Notes under the pieces: model-generated
The model's database searches: none
Seen by the model: only the letters and a program-made list of their open reading frames with translations
Told to the model about the DNA's origin: nothing
In this document: positions 8,549 to 17,810 of the stretch, piece by piece
How the letters are laid out: each line of letters begins with the position of its first letter
Numbering within the stretch: position 1 is the first letter of the stretch
Program-made: the position numbers and the translations under genes
Source of the DNA: Azospirillum formosense
GTDB taxonomy: Bacteria; Pseudomonadota; Alphaproteobacteria; Azospirillales; Azospirillaceae
Length of the DNA: 64,000 nt
Direction of reading: 5' to 3'
Assembly: GCF_040500525.1 (NCBI RefSeq)
Contig: NZ_CP159402.1
Span: 2,169,501-2,233,500 of the forward strand

Positions 8549-10399
8549 TCAGAAATCTCCTTCATCGTCGAGCGGGTAATAGACCCCGTCGTCCTGCTGC
8601 ATGACCATAAGGTCGGGATTCTCCCCGTCATCCGCAACCTGGGGCTCGGCCTCGACCGCCGCCTTGAGGTCGCGGACATCGGTGATCTTGGCGCCGGGAA
8701 AGGCGTCCAGAACGGCGCGCACCACCGGATGCGCCTCCGCCTCCTCCAACGCGCGCTTCTGCGCGGCCTGCTCTTGCTGGATCAGCGTCGGCTCGCCCGG
8801 CGCGTCCGAGACGATGACGACCCAGCGCTGGCCGGTCCATTCCGTCAACAGCTGGCCGACGCGATTCGGCAGGGTCGCCGGGGCCAGGGTCGTCAGACGC
8901 AGCTCCAGCCGCCCCGGCTCCATGCGCACCAGATGGACGCTGCCGGTCAGATGGCCGTAGAGCGCGCCCTCGCGCTTCTCCGCGAAGACCTGGACCAGCG
9001 TGCGGAAGTCGCGCGGCATCGCCACGCGCTCCTCGTCCGCCACCGCGACGGCGACGGTTTGCACAGGCTGCTGGCTCGGCTGCGCTTGGTGAGCGACGGC
9101 GCGCACGGCGGAGCCGCCCACCGCCACCGGCCCGCCGCCGGGACCGCGCGGCGCGGAACCGCCACCGCCCTGTCCGCCCTGTCCGCCGCCATTCTGCGCG
9201 TTCTGGAACTGGCGGATCAGGTCGCCGGGGGTCGGCAGATCGGCGGCGTAGGACAGCCGCACGATGACCATCTCCAGCGCCTGCTGCGGCACCGGGGCCG
9301 CCTGCACCTCGCCCAGCCCCTTCAGCAGGAGTTGCCACGCGCGGGTGAGCGCCGGCATGCCGAGCTTCGCCGACAAGGCGGCGCCGCGGGTGCGCTCCGC
9401 CTCGGGCAGGCCGGGGTCGTTGGCGCTGTCCGGCACGACCTTCAGCCGCGTCAGATTGTGCACGAGATCGAGAAGGTCCTGGAGGATCACCACCGGATCG
9501 GCGCCGACGCGGTGCAGGTCGGACAGCAGGTCCATCGCCTCCGCCGGCTTGGCCGAGACGGCGGCCTCGAACAGGTCGATCACCTTGCTGCGGTCGGCCA
9601 GCCCCAGCATGTCGCGGACCTGCTGCGCGGTCACGGTGCCGGCGGCCAGCGCGATGGCCTGGTCGAGCAGCGACAGTCCGTCGCGCACCGACCCGTCGGC
9701 GGCCCGCGCGATCAGCGCCGCGGCGTCCGGCTCGATTCCCGCCCCCTCCAGCCCGGTGACGCGGGTGAAATGCTCCTTCAGCACCTGGGCGTCGACGCGC
9801 CGCAGGTCGAAGCGCTGGCAGCGCGAGAGCACCGTCACCGGCACCTTGCGGATCTCGGTGGTGGCGAAGACGAACTTCACATGGGCCGGCGGCTCCTCCA
9901 GCGTCTTCAAAAGCGCGTTGAACGCGCTCTTGGAGAGCATGTGGACCTCGTCGATGATGTAGAGCTTGTAGCGCGCCGAGACCGGGGCGTAGCGCACGCC
10001 GTCGATGATCTCGCGGATGTCGTCCACGCCGGTGTGGCTGGCCGCGTCCATCTCCATCACGTCGACGTGGCGGTCCTCGGCGATGGCGCGGCAGTTGTCG
10101 CAGACGCCGCAGGGCGTCACCGTCGGCCCGCCGGTGCCGTCCGGCCCGGTGCAGTTCAGCGCGCGGGCGATGATGCGGGCGGTGGTCGTCTTGCCCACCC
10201 CGCGCACGCCGGTCAGCATGAAGGCCTGGGCGATGCGGCCCGAATTGATGGCGTTGGTCAGGGTGCGGACGAGCGCGTCCTGCCCGATCAGCTCGGCGAA
10301 GCTCTTCGGACGGTACTTCCGCGCCAGCACCCGGTAGGCGAGGCCTCCGGACGTTCCGGAAACGGAAGAGGACATATCGGCAACGGTGGTATCGGTCAC
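8549..10399 (-). CDS. dnaX: DNA polymerase III subunits gamma/tau
   Basis: 616 residues. AAA+ clamp-loader motor: Walker A GVRGVGKTT (64-72), a zinc-binding insert (LNC...PCGVCDNC), Walker B IIDEVHML and SRC sensor motif (VLSRCQRFDL). A Gly/Pro-rich linker (about 405-430) precedes the tau C-terminal region. No A-run of the E. coli dnaX slippery type is visible near the domain junction, so production of gamma by frameshifting is not evident. A second ATG at 10375 is possible. First gene of the dnaX-ybaB-recR operon; the SRP RNA gene lies about 100 nt upstream on the same strand. Confidence 0.97.
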   Translation of the reverse strand: MTDTTVADMSSSVSGTSGGLAYRVLARKYRPKSFAELIGQDALVRTLTNAINSGRIAQAFMLTGVRGVGKTTTARIIARALNCTGPDGTGGPTVTPCGVCDNCRAIAEDRHVDVMEMDAASHTGVDDIREIIDGVRYAPVSARYKLYIIDEVHMLSKSAFNALLKTLEEPPAHVKFVFATTEIRKVPVTVLSRCQRFDLRRVDAQVLKEHFTRVTGLEGAGIEPDAAALIARAADGSVRDGLSLLDQAIALAAGTVTAQQVRDMLGLADRSKVIDLFEAAVSAKPAEAMDLLSDLHRVGADPVVILQDLLDLVHNLTRLKVVPDSANDPGLPEAERTRGAALSAKLGMPALTRAWQLLLKGLGEVQAAPVPQQALEMVIVRLSYAADLPTPGDLIRQFQNAQNGGGQGGQGGGGSAPRGPGGGPVAVGGSAVRAVAHQAQPSQQPVQTVAVAVADEERVAMPRDFRTLVQVFAEKREGALYGHLTGSVHLVRMEPGRLELRLTTLAPATLPNRVGQLLTEWTGQRWVVIVSDAPGEPTLIQQEQAAQKRALEEAEAHPVVRAVLDAFPGAKITDVRDLKAAVEAEPQVADDGENPDLMVMQQDDGVYYPLDDEGDF

Positions 10400-10500
10400 G
10401 CGGCTGGCCCGGTAATCGGCTTCACGACGGAGCGCAGAATAGCGTCACGGCACGGGGCTGTCGCCGTTTCAATTCGCTGCAGGACTTTATGGGGAAGGGT

Positions 10501-10597
10501 GGGAGGCTGGACGAACGACCCGAGCCGAAACTCGTTACGGCTGCTTCCTTCCGGACCTGACCGGGTTGGCGAGGGACTCGTCCGTCGCCAGCCTCCC
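10501..10597 (-). ncRNA. ffs: small signal recognition particle RNA (4.5S type)
   Basis: Read on the minus strand the sequence contains the universally conserved SRP domain IV block GGTCAGGTCCGGAAGGAAGC, including the GGAA tetraloop region. The two ends (GGGAGGCTGG and CCAGCCTCCC) pair as the closing stem of a single long hairpin of about 97 nt. This RNA binds Ffh and targets nascent membrane proteins to FtsY. A position just upstream of dnaX is common in alphaproteobacteria. Confidence 0.95.
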
Positions 10598-10670
10598 GCG
10601 CCTTATATCGGCGATCACGCCGCCCCATGCAAGGCCAAACTGCGGGCTTTCCGTTTGAGGCGGAACGAAA

Positions 10671-10702
10671 AAGCCCCGCGTCCGGCGGAACGCGGGGCTT
10701 TT
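10671..10702 (-). terminator. intrinsic terminator after the cytochrome c gene
   Basis: Stem 10673-10698: GCCCCGCGT and its complement ACGCGGGGC (near-perfect) around a short loop, followed on the minus strand by a run of five T. It is flanked by T on the plus side too, so it may be bidirectional. It separates the cytochrome c gene from the SRP RNA gene. Confidence 0.85.
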
Positions 10703-10731
10703 GCCGGTTTCCCGGATGGGACCGCCGGAGG

Positions 10732-11271
10732 TTACTGCGGCAGCGGCGCCGGGCTGTCGGACAGGGAGCGCAGATAGGCGATGATGTTCGCCCGCTCCTG
10801 GTCCTTCTTCACGCCGGCGAAGGTCATCTTGGTGCCCGGCGCGTAGGCCTTCGGGTCGTAGAGGAAATGGTTCAGCTCGTCGTAGTTCCAGGGGCCGGCC
10901 TTGCCCTTGATGGCGTCGGAATAGGCGAAGCCGTCCAGATGGCCGTGCGGGGCGCCGACGATGCCGTACAGGTTCGGGCCGACCTTGTTCGGGCCGCCCT
11001 TGTCGAAGCTGTGGCAGGCGGCACAGGCCTTGGCCGCGGACTGCCCGGCGGCGGCGTCGGCCTTGGCGAGCAGCGGGGCGATCTCGGCGGGGCCGGACGG
11101 GGCGGCGCCACCGCTGGGGGCCGGAGCGGCGCCCTCCGGCATGGCCACCACATAGCCGGGCTTCTCAGGCGTTTTCGGGTGCACCAGAACTTCCGCGGCG
11201 AAGCCGGCCAGCATGGCGATCAGACCCGCCAGCAGCACGGCGCCGAAAATCTTGTTCCACTCCATGCTCAT
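10732..11271 (-). CDS. membrane-anchored cytochrome c (CycM/c552-like)
   Basis: 179 residues. N-terminal uncleaved anchor, roughly residues 7-27 (KIFGAVLLAGLIAMLAGF), an Ala/Pro-rich linker (45-65), then a class I cytochrome c domain with haem motif C83-AA-CH87 and a distal methionine in GTKMTFAGVKK. The RBS AAGGGG sits ahead of ATG 11271; a second ATG at 11265 is possible. The layout matches alphaproteobacterial CycM, which carries electrons from the bc1 complex to aa3-type cytochrome oxidase in the periplasm. An intrinsic terminator follows it. Confidence 0.9.
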   Translation of the reverse strand: MSMEWNKIFGAVLLAGLIAMLAGFAAEVLVHPKTPEKPGYVVAMPEGAAPAPSGGAAPSGPAEIAPLLAKADAAAGQSAAKACAACHSFDKGGPNKVGPNLYGIVGAPHGHLDGFAYSDAIKGKAGPWNYDELNHFLYDPKAYAPGTKMTFAGVKKDQERANIIAYLRSLSDSPAPLPQ

Positions 11272-11509
11272 AACGTCTTGTTCCCCTTTTTTGTCGTGCC
11301 GCGGGCCCGTCGCCAGGGCTGGCTGGTTCTCCGCCGCACGATAGCGTGGCCGCGGCGGCTTGTCACCGCTTCGGCCCCCTCCCTTGCCACAGGAATATCG
11401 GTTCCCCGACTGTTGGCCAGTTGAATATTGGAGTGACGCCGCTTGACGCAAAGGGCGATCCATGGTTCACCCGCCCCACCTTTCCGACGCGACAGGGGGC
11501 CGTTCCACC

Positions 11510-12298
11510 ATGAACGCCAACGCAGATATCCAGAGCACGGCGAACCCGCCGCCCTCAAATCCAATCGTCGTGATTCCCGCCCGCATGGCCTCCACCCGCC
11601 TGCCGGGGAAGCCGCTGGCCGACATCGGCGGGGCGCCGATGATCGTGCAGGTGTGGCGCCGCGCCATGGAGGCGGAGATCGGCCCGGTGGTGGTCGCCTG
11701 CGCCGAGCCGGAGATCGCCGCGGCGGTGGAGGCGGCGGGCGGCACCGCCGTGCTGACCCGGCCCGACCATCCCTCGGGCTCCGACCGCATCTTCGAGGCG
11801 GTCAGCCTGCTCGACCCGGAGGGGAAATACGACGCGGTGGTGAACGTGCAGGGCGACCTGCCGACCATCGAACCGGCGGTGGTGCGCGCCGCCTTCGCCC
11901 CGCTGTCCGACCCGCAGGTGGACATCGCCACGCTGGTGGTGGAAATCACGCGGGAGGAGGAGCGCACCGACCCCAACGTGGTCAAGGCCATCCTGGAGCT
12001 GCCGCCCGGCGCCCGGCGGGGCCGCGCCCTCTATTTCAGCCGCGCCACCGCCCCGTGGGGCGACGGCCCGCTGTTCCACCATATCGGGCTGTACGCCTAC
12101 CGCCGCGCCGCGCTGGAGCGCTACGTCCGGCTGCCGCCCTCGGCGCTGGAGCAGCGGGAGCGGCTGGAGCAGCTCCGCGCGCTGGCCTTCGGGATGCGCA
12201 TCGACGCCGCCGTCGTTGACGCGGTTCCGCTCGGGGTCGATACTCCCGCCGACCTGGAGCGCGCCCGCGCGATCCTCGCCAAGCGCGCGTCCCTTTAA
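11510..12298 (+). CDS. kdsB: 3-deoxy-manno-octulosonate cytidylyltransferase
   Basis: 262 residues from ATG 11510. The nucleotide-binding loop [16 protein letters not shown] (21-36) and the later [17 protein letters not shown] and LEQLRAL blocks are diagnostic of KdsB. The enzyme activates KDO with CTP for attachment to lipid A, which indicates an LPS-bearing Gram-negative. An in-frame ATG at 11462 would add an unconserved leader. pheA follows after 32 nt, perhaps in one transcript. The gap carries a short duplicated CCCTTTAAAAGA. Confidence 0.96.
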   Translation: MNANADIQSTANPPPSNPIVVIPARMASTRLPGKPLADIGGAPMIVQVWRRAMEAEIGPVVVACAEPEIAAAVEAAGGTAVLTRPDHPSGSDRIFEAVSLLDPEGKYDAVVNVQGDLPTIEPAVVRAAFAPLSDPQVDIATLVVEITREEERTDPNVVKAILELPPGARRGRALYFSRATAPWGDGPLFHHIGLYAYRRAALERYVRLPPSALEQRERLEQLRALAFGMRIDAAVVDAVPLGVDTPADLERARAILAKRASL

Positions 12299-12330
12299 AA
12301 GACGATGCCCCTTTAAAAGAAGACCTTCCG

Positions 12331-13215
12331 ATGACGACCTCGAACGTGATCGCCTTCCAGGGCCTGCCCGGCGCCTACTCGGACCTGTCCTGCCGGACGG
12401 TCTTTCCGGAGATGACGACGCTGCCCTGCGCCACGTTCGAGGACGCCTTCGCCGCCGTGCGCGAGGGGCGCGCGGCGCTCGCCATGATCCCGGTGGAGAA
12501 CTCCATCGCCGGGCGCGTGGCCGACAACCACCATCTGCTGCCCGAAGGCGGCCTGCACATCATCGGCGAGCATTTCCAGCGGGTGAACCACCAGCTCCTC
12601 GCCCCGAAGGGCGCGACGCTGGCCGGGCTGAAGACGGTGCGCAGCCACATCCAGGCGCTGTCCCAATGCCGCAACATGACGCGGGAGCTGGGGCTGACGG
12701 CGATCTCCCACGCCGACACCGCGGGCGCCGCCGCCGAGATCGCCAAGCTGGGCGACCCGCAGCACGCCGCCATCGCGTCGTCGCTGGCCGCGGACATCTA
12801 CGGTCTGGACATCCTGAAGGGCGGCATCGAGGACGCGGAGCACAACACCACCCGCTTCCTGATCCTGTCGCGCGAGCCGAAGACCCCGCCGCTGCCCGCC
12901 GAGGGGACCGGGGCCAAGATCATCACCACCTTCGTCTTCCGCGTGCGCAGCGTGCCGGCGGCCCTCTACAAGGCGCTGGGCGGCTTCGCCACCAACGGCA
13001 TCAACATGACGAAGCTGGAAAGCTACATGGTCGGCGGGCACTTCACCCAGACCCAGTTCTACGCCGACGTGGAGGGCCATCCGGAGGAGCGCTCCCTGCG
13101 TCTGGCGCTGGAGGAGCTGGCCTTCTTCGCCCGCGCCGGCGAGGTGAAGATCCTGGGCGTCTACCCCGCCAACCCCTTCCGCTACCAGGAAAGCCAGCGC
13201 ATCGGCGAGGATTGA
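12331..13215 (+). CDS. pheA: prephenate dehydratase
   Basis: 294 residues: a stand-alone prephenate dehydratase without chorismate mutase. The catalytic domain (about 1-185) begins VIAFQGLPGAYSDLSCR and ends NTTRFLIL, where the conserved Thr-Arg-Phe lies in the active site. A C-terminal ACT domain (about 200-280; GALYKALGGFATNGINMTK-like region with LESYM) is expected to sense phenylalanine. Makes phenylpyruvate in phenylalanine synthesis. A dispersed repeat copy follows 20 nt after the stop. Confidence 0.96.
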   Translation: MTTSNVIAFQGLPGAYSDLSCRTVFPEMTTLPCATFEDAFAAVREGRAALAMIPVENSIAGRVADNHHLLPEGGLHIIGEHFQRVNHQLLAPKGATLAGLKTVRSHIQALSQCRNMTRELGLTAISHADTAGAAAEIAKLGDPQHAAIASSLAADIYGLDILKGGIEDAEHNTTRFLILSREPKTPPLPAEGTGAKIITTFVFRVRSVPAALYKALGGFATNGINMTKLESYMVGGHFTQTQFYADVEGHPEERSLRLALEELAFFARAGEVKILGVYPANPFRYQESQRIGED

Positions 13216-13235
13216 GGGGCCGGGCGGGCCGTGCC

Positions 13236-13323
13236 TGCCCCCACCCTTCCCTACCCCGCTGACGCAGGAGAGGGAGCTTGATTCCCTCCCCTGCGAGAGC
13301 GGGCGAGGGTTAGGGAGGGGGCA
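13236..13323. repeat. dispersed G+C-rich palindromic repeat, copy 2
   Basis: Between the convergent genes pheA and the SulP transporter. It starts TGCCCCCACCCTTCC and ends GGGTTAGGGAGGGGGCA. Internal arms are CGCTGACGCAGGAGAGGG and CCCTCCCCTGC...GCGGGCGAGGG. Same architecture as copies 1 and 3-7. Confidence 0.85.
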
Positions 13324-13337
13324 GAGCGCCCCGGCCC

Positions 13338-14828
13338 TCAGTGCCCCGCAGCGGCCGCCGCGGCGTCCGGCTTGTCGAAGCGGCCCAACCGGTCGATCAG
13401 GGTGGCGCTGGCCTCGTTCATGCCGGCCACCCGCACCTCGGCACCGCTTCGGCGCAGGCGCTCCACCGCCTTGTCGATGGCGGCGACGGCGGTCAGGTCC
13501 CAGAAATGGGCGTGCGTCAGGTCGACCAGCACCCGTTCGACCCCCGCCGGAAGCGTCCCGAAGGAGCGGACGAAGCGGTCCGCCGACCCGAAGAAGATCT
13601 GCCCATGGGCGTGGTAGGTGCGCTGGCGCCCGTCGGCGCTGTCCTCGACCCGCACCCCGGCGTGGCGGGCGACCTTGCGGACGAACAGCACCGCGCTCAG
13701 CAGAACGCCGACGAAGACGCCCTTCGACAGGTCGTGGGTCGCCACGATGGTCCCGGTCGTCACCAGCATGACCAGCGTGGACCCCGCCGGCACGGTGGCG
13801 ATGCGGCGCAGCGAGCCCCAGTCGAAGGTGTTGACCGACACCATGATCATCACGGCGACCAGGGCCGCCATGGGAATGCGCACCAGCCAGTCCTGGAGCG
13901 CCACCACCAGCACCAGCAGAACGCTGCCCGCGACGAAGGCCGACAGGCGCCCGCGCCCGCCCGACGTCACGTTGATGACCGACTGGCCAATCATGGCGCA
14001 GCCGGCCATGCCGCCGAACAGGCCGGAGACGATGTTCGCGATGCCCTGGCCGCGCGCCTCGCGGTTCTTGTCGCTGCGGGTGTCGGTCAGGTCGTCCACG
14101 ATGGCGGCGGTCAGCAGCGATTCGAGCAGCCCGACGAAGCTCAGCGTGATGGACACCGGCAGGATGATCCACAGCGTCTCCAGCGTCAGCGGCACGTCGG
14201 GCAGCGCGAAGCCGGGCAGCTCGGTGGGAAGCTGGCCCATGTCGCCCACCGTCCGCACGTCGGCGCCGGTCGCCACCGCCACGGCGGTCAGCAGGGCGAT
14301 GGCGATCAGCGGGGCGGGCACCGCCCTGGTCAGGCGGGGCCAGCCGACCAGGATGGCCAGACCGGCGGCGACCATCGCGTAGGTCTGCCACGTCACGCCG
14401 ATCAGCTCGGGCGTCTGGGCCATGAAGATCAGGATGGCCAGCGCGTTGACGAAGCCGGTCATCACCGACCGCGACACGAAGCGCATGTAGCGCCCGAGCC
14501 GCAGCGCGCCGAGCGCGATCTGGATGACGCCGGTCAGCAGCGTCGCCGCCAGCAGATAGTCCAGCCCGTGGTCCTTCACCAGATCCGCCATGACCAGCGC
14601 CATCGCGCCGGTCGCCGCGGAGATCATGCCGGGCCGCCCGCCGACGATGGCGATGGTCACCGCGATGCAGAAGGAGGCGTAAAGCCCGACCTTCGGATCG
14701 ACGCCCGCGATGATGGAAAAGGCGATCGCTTCGGGGATGAGGGCGAGCGCCACGACGAGTCCGGCCAGGACGTCGCCGCGCGCGTTGCCCAACCACTCCG
14801 AGCGGAGTCGTTGCGCGTCGAAAGTCAT
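13338..14828 (-). CDS. SulP-family inorganic anion transporter
   Basis: 496 residues. N-terminal cytosolic stub, then 10-12 hydrophobic helices (about 20-400) with SulP hallmarks: [20 protein letters not shown] and [17 protein letters not shown] cytosolic STAS domain (about 400-490) contains [21 protein letters not shown]. SulP proteins move sulfate, bicarbonate or other anions. The short form with a STAS domain and the absence of adjoining carbonic anhydrase leave the substrate open. It is monocistronic between two repeat copies. Confidence 0.93.
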   Translation of the reverse strand: MTFDAQRLRSEWLGNARGDVLAGLVVALALIPEAIAFSIIAGVDPKVGLYASFCIAVTIAIVGGRPGMISAATGAMALVMADLVKDHGLDYLLAATLLTGVIQIALGALRLGRYMRFVSRSVMTGFVNALAILIFMAQTPELIGVTWQTYAMVAAGLAILVGWPRLTRAVPAPLIAIALLTAVAVATGADVRTVGDMGQLPTELPGFALPDVPLTLETLWIILPVSITLSFVGLLESLLTAAIVDDLTDTRSDKNREARGQGIANIVSGLFGGMAGCAMIGQSVINVTSGGRGRLSAFVAGSVLLVLVVALQDWLVRIPMAALVAVMIMVSVNTFDWGSLRRIATVPAGSTLVMLVTTGTIVATHDLSKGVFVGVLLSAVLFVRKVARHAGVRVEDSADGRQRTYHAHGQIFFGSADRFVRSFGTLPAGVERVLVDLTHAHFWDLTAVAAIDKAVERLRRSGAEVRVAGMNEASATLIDRLGRFDKPDAAAAAAGH

Positions 14829-15098
14829 CGGTTCCTACAGGGAATTCCGTTCGGGGAAAGGCATCGGAAGCCGCGCCCCGGCCGGCACAGGGCGGGGGCG
14901 TTCAAAGCCGCGTAGACTTTGCAGGATCAGGGGATCAAGGCGGCGTGTTGCGATGCAGCATGCAAGAACACTAACAAACGGGGCGGACGGGCGCAACCGG
15001 CTTGCCTCCTCCCTCCCCCGCCGCGCCGCACAGGGAGCTTTATCCCCTCCCCTGCGCAGCGGGGGAGGGTCAGAGAGGGGGCACGCGATGCATCGCCT
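14829..15098. other. intergenic region between sulP and nudC
   Basis: 270 bases. The sulP-proximal half should hold its promoter, but no convincing -35/-10 pair is seen. The right third is occupied by repeat copy 3. No further small ORF with a ribosome binding site is evident. Confidence 0.4.
15007..15082. repeat. dispersed G+C-rich palindromic repeat, copy 3
   Basis: Shorter copy ending 16 bases beyond the nudC stop, on the 3' side. It contains CTCCCTCCCCCGCCGCG, then CCCCTCCCCTGCGCAGC with its complement GCGGGGGAGGG, and ends GAGAGGGGGCA. The inner arm is identical in type to copy 7. Confidence 0.8.
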
Positions 15099-16028
15099 TC
15101 ACTCCCCCTCGGCGATCCACTCGTCGATCAGGCGGCGGGCGATGCTGTCGGGGCGGGCGAGGCGGAAGTCCTCGCTGGGGGCGAAGCTCCGCAGGAAGTC
15201 GCGGTCGAACCAGCGGGCCGTCTCCAGTTCCTCCAGGTCCGTCTGGATGTCCAGCGTCACCGCCCGCGCGCTGAAGCCCAGCATCAGCGAGGACGGGAAG
15301 GGCCAGGGCTGGGACGAGTGGTAGCGGATGTCCGTCACCTCCAACCCAACCTCCTCCAGCACCTCGCGCCTCACGCTGTCCTCCAGGCTTTCGCCCGGCT
15401 CGACGAAGCCGGCCAGCACCGAATGCATGCCCGGCGGAAAGCGGGAGTTGCGGCCCAGCACGACCCGCCCGGCCCCGTCATGGACCAGCATGATGACCGC
15501 CGGGTCGGTGCGCGGGAAATGGTGGGTGGCGCAGTCGGGGTTGGTGCAGACGCGCACGTGCCCGCCCTCCGCACCCGCCGCGACGGAGCCGCAGACGCCG
15601 CAGAAGCGGTGCCGAGCGTTCCACCAGGTGATGCCGCGGGCATAGGCGCAGAGCCCGGCCTCCGTCGCCTCCATCACCGGGCCGACGGCGCGCAGGTCCT
15701 CGAAGCGGCCGAGTCCGGCCAGGGCCGGATGCTCCTCCGGCGCCTCCAGGCCGGTCAGGTCCACGGTGAAGTGCGGAACGCCGTCCAGCAGGCCGAGGAA
15801 GACCGGTTCCACCCCCCAGTCGCCGCCGCAGGCCACGGCGACCGCGCGGGCCGAGTCGGCGTCGCCGGTCACGAAGTTGCGGGATTTCGCCACGGGCAGC
15901 AGGCGCGCGTCCGGTGAGGCCCAGGCGTCTTTCAGCCAGTCCTTGTCCTTGCGGCGCACGGCGGCGCGGTCGAGCGGAATGCCGGCATAGGCATTCGGGC
16001 GGTCGGGCGGGGAGGAGCGGTCGTGCAT
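15099..16028 (-). CDS. nudC: NAD(+)/NADH diphosphatase
   Basis: 309 residues from ATG 16028. A four-cysteine zinc ribbon (FCGVCGS...[14 protein letters not shown]) is followed directly by the Nudix box [27 protein letters not shown] sequence, matching GX5EX7REUXEEXGU, and the NudC-specific tail [14 protein letters not shown]. The enzyme hydrolyses NAD(H), and in some bacteria removes NAD caps from RNA 5' ends. An upstream in-frame ATG at 16094 gives a poorly conserved leader. Divergent from the hisN-type gene. Confidence 0.95.
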   Translation of the reverse strand: MHDRSSPPDRPNAYAGIPLDRAAVRRKDKDWLKDAWASPDARLLPVAKSRNFVTGDADSARAVAVACGGDWGVEPVFLGLLDGVPHFTVDLTGLEAPEEHPALAGLGRFEDLRAVGPVMEATEAGLCAYARGITWWNARHRFCGVCGSVAAGAEGGHVRVCTNPDCATHHFPRTDPAVIMLVHDGAGRVVLGRNSRFPPGMHSVLAGFVEPGESLEDSVRREVLEEVGLEVTDIRYHSSQPWPFPSSLMLGFSARAVTLDIQTDLEELETARWFDRDFLRSFAPSEDFRLARPDSIARRLIDEWIAEGE

Positions 16029-16186
16029 GGCGAAGAGGCTGCCACAAGCCCGCGGGTCGGGGAAGCGGCGTCCCGCGCAACCCTCCTCCTTCATTGCCCT
16101 CCCCCAGCATTGATGGTTTGCGCCGGGAGAGCAGCCGACTAGGATGCCGCCCTCGTCCCAACCACGCGCGATCCGGCGGAGCGACC

Positions 16187-16969
16187 ATGACCGAACCCTG
16201 CCCCACCCCCCTGGTGACCCTGGCGGAGCGTCTGGCCGACGCCTCCGGCCCGGTCATCCGCCAGTATTTCCGCACGCCGGTGGCGGTGGACGACAAGGCC
16301 GACGCCTCCCCCGTCACCATCGCCGACCGCGAGGCGGAGCGGACCATCCGCGCCATCATCGAGGCCGAGCGCCCCGACGACGGCATCTATGGCGAGGAGT
16401 TCGGGACCAAGAACCTGGACGCCGAGTGGGTGTGGGTGATCGATCCCATCGACGGCACCAAGTCCTTCATCACCGGCCGCCCGATCTTCGGCACGCTGAT
16501 CGCTCTGCTGCACCGCGGGCGGCCGGTGCTCGGCGTCATCGACCAGCCCATCGTCCGCGACCGCTGGCTGGGCGTCGAGGGCCGCCCCACCCTGTTCAAC
16601 GGCCAGCCGGCCCGCGTGCGCGACTGCGCCGGGGGGCTGGCCGCGGCGACCCTGGGCACCACCTCCCCCGACCTGTTCCCCGGAGCGGACCAGGACGCCT
16701 TCCGCCGGGTGGCGGGGACGGCCAAGGTGTCGGTCTATGGCGGTGACTGCTACAGCTACGGCCTGCTGGCGGCGGGCTATTACGACCTCGTCGTCGAGTC
16801 GGGGCTGAAGCTCTACGACTTCGCGGCGCTGGTGCCGGTGGTGACCGGGGCCGGCGGGCTGATGACCGACTGGGACGGGCAGCCGCTCGACGCCAAGTCC
16901 AATGGGCGCGTGGTCGCCGCGGGAGACGCCCGCACCCACCGCGAGACGCTGGCCGCCCTCGCCGGCTGA
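16187..16969 (+). CDS. hisN: inositol monophosphatase-family phosphatase, probable histidinol-phosphatase
   Basis: 260 residues. Metal-binding motifs of the IMPase superfamily: GEEFG (E70, E71), D86PIDGT91, and a C-terminal GLKLYDFAALVPVVTGAGG block. The phrase DGTKSFITGRPIFGTLIALL is the form seen in HisN-type histidinol-phosphatases of actinobacteria and alphaproteobacteria, which dephosphorylate L-histidinol phosphate. A generic inositol monophosphatase is the alternative. RBS GGCGGAG precedes ATG 16187. The next gene starts 18 nt after the stop, so the two are likely cotranscribed. Confidence 0.85.
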   Translation: MTEPCPTPLVTLAERLADASGPVIRQYFRTPVAVDDKADASPVTIADREAERTIRAIIEAERPDDGIYGEEFGTKNLDAEWVWVIDPIDGTKSFITGRPIFGTLIALLHRGRPVLGVIDQPIVRDRWLGVEGRPTLFNGQPARVRDCAGGLAAATLGTTSPDLFPGADQDAFRRVAGTAKVSVYGGDCYSYGLLAAGYYDLVVESGLKLYDFAALVPVVTGAGGLMTDWDGQPLDAKSNGRVVAAGDARTHRETLAALAG

Positions 16970-16987
16970 GACAGGAGGACCACGCCC

Positions 16988-17521
16988 ATGGCAACCATCG
17001 CCACGCCCGCCCGCTCCGTCTTCGAGACCTCGCCGGAGAAGCTGCGCCCCTTCCTGCACTCGCTGGCCGGCCGGGTGTCGGACGGGGCGAACTGGATGGT
17101 CCGCAAGAAGACGGTCTGCGACCTGCTGCTGGGGCTGGACGCCTTCTTCGCCCTGCCGGCGGAGGAGCGCCGCGCCCTGATGGGCGCCGGGGACGACGCC
17201 GCCCACGGCGGCCAGGACGGCACCGGGCCGGAGGACTTCCGCAACGTCCTGCCGCTCTATGTCGGGGCGATCCTGGAGGGGTTGCAGGAGAAAGCCGTGA
17301 CGGGGCCGGAGCAGGCGGCGATCTACATGCTGTCGATCCATCCGGAGCACCAGATGGCCGCGGAGGAATGGATGCTGGCCGATCCGCGCAACGGCAAGGC
17401 GGTGCGCCGGATGATGCGGTCCGACCGCCGCTACCGTCAGCTCATGGAGCGCATGGCCGACCACTGGAAGAAGGCCCGCGCCGGTCAGGGCAGCAGCGAG
17501 ACGGCTAGCAGCCCCAGGTAG
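16988..17521 (+). CDS. hypothetical protein downstream of hisN
   Basis: 177 residues with AGGAGG ahead of ATG 16988. Predicted soluble and mainly helical. Visible features: FETSPEKLRPFLHSLAGRVSDGAN, VRKKTVCDLLLGLDAFFALP, and a basic C-terminal segment (GKAVRRMMRSDRRYRQLMERM). I do not recognise the family. Its last 37 bases overlap, on the opposite strand, the 3' end of a small membrane peptide gene. The distance to hisN (18 nt) suggests cotranscription. Confidence 0.7.
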   Translation: MATIATPARSVFETSPEKLRPFLHSLAGRVSDGANWMVRKKTVCDLLLGLDAFFALPAEERRALMGAGDDAAHGGQDGTGPEDFRNVLPLYVGAILEGLQEKAVTGPEQAAIYMLSIHPEHQMAAEEWMLADPRNGKAVRRMMRSDRRYRQLMERMADHWKKARAGQGSSETASSPR

Positions 17522-17598
17522 ATGCCGATGAACAGGCCGAGGACGATCCCGTAATCCTCGTCGGTCATCGGGTTTGAATCGGGGTCGAACTGCCGCAT
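17485..17598 (-). CDS. 37-residue single-span membrane peptide
   Basis: Too short for routine ORF calls. ATG 17598 is preceded by AGGGAG at a 6-base spacing. The product is MRQFDPDSNPMTDEDYG followed by a clear hydrophobic helix (IVLGLFIGIYLGLLAVSLLP) ending at the C-terminus. The acidic N-terminus and single helix suit a small inner-membrane protein. Its 3' end overlaps the upstream plus-strand gene antisense by 37 bases. Function unknown. Confidence rests on the good RBS and coherent hydrophobic segment. Confidence 0.65.
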   Translation of the reverse strand: MRQFDPDSNPMTDEDYGIVLGLFIGIYLGLLAVSLLP

Positions 17599-17703
17599 GA
17601 TCTACTCCCTGTGCGTCAACGGATGCCCAGAATAACCGTTGACGCCCGCGAGCCTCCCGCGACAAGGCCGTGACTTCCATCGGGCCGGGGTGACCATCCC
17701 CAT

Positions 17704-17736
17704 AAAAAACGGACCGCGCCGGAGGGGCACGGTCCG
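17704..17736 (-). terminator. intrinsic terminator after aqpZ
   Basis: Stem CGGACCGCGCC / GGCACGGTCCG (17710-17736) with one mismatch and a small loop. On the minus strand it is followed by six T (AAAAAA at 17704-17709 on the plus strand). It sits about 70 bases beyond the aquaporin stop. Confidence 0.85.
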
Positions 17737-17780
17737 CTGAGTCGGGAGGGACCCGAAGGGAAAGGGTCAGGAAGGACTCG

Positions 17781-17810
17781 GGTGGCCAGAACTCAGGTGG
17801 CCAGAACTCA
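17781..17810. repeat. 15-bp tandem duplication at the aqpZ stop
   Basis: GGTGGCCAGAACTCA occurs twice in a row, the second copy ending with the aqpZ stop codon (TCA on the plus strand). The duplication therefore copied the last codons and stop of aqpZ into the 3' flank. Recent slippage is likely; no function is implied. Confidence 0.8.

Noticed and set aside
9800..10200. Programmed frameshift site for dnaX gamma
   Set aside because: No A-rich slippery heptamer exists in this G+C-rich gene, unlike E. coli dnaX.
8183..10777. Long plus-strand frame of 864 codons opposite dnaX-ybaB
   Set aside because: His/Arg/Leu-rich antisense shadow typical of 70% G+C DNA; dnaX, ybaB and the SRP RNA explain the stretch.
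13338..14915. Plus-strand frames opposite the SulP gene
   Set aside because: His/Arg/Gln-rich antisense shadow; the SulP helices and STAS domain occupy the minus strand.
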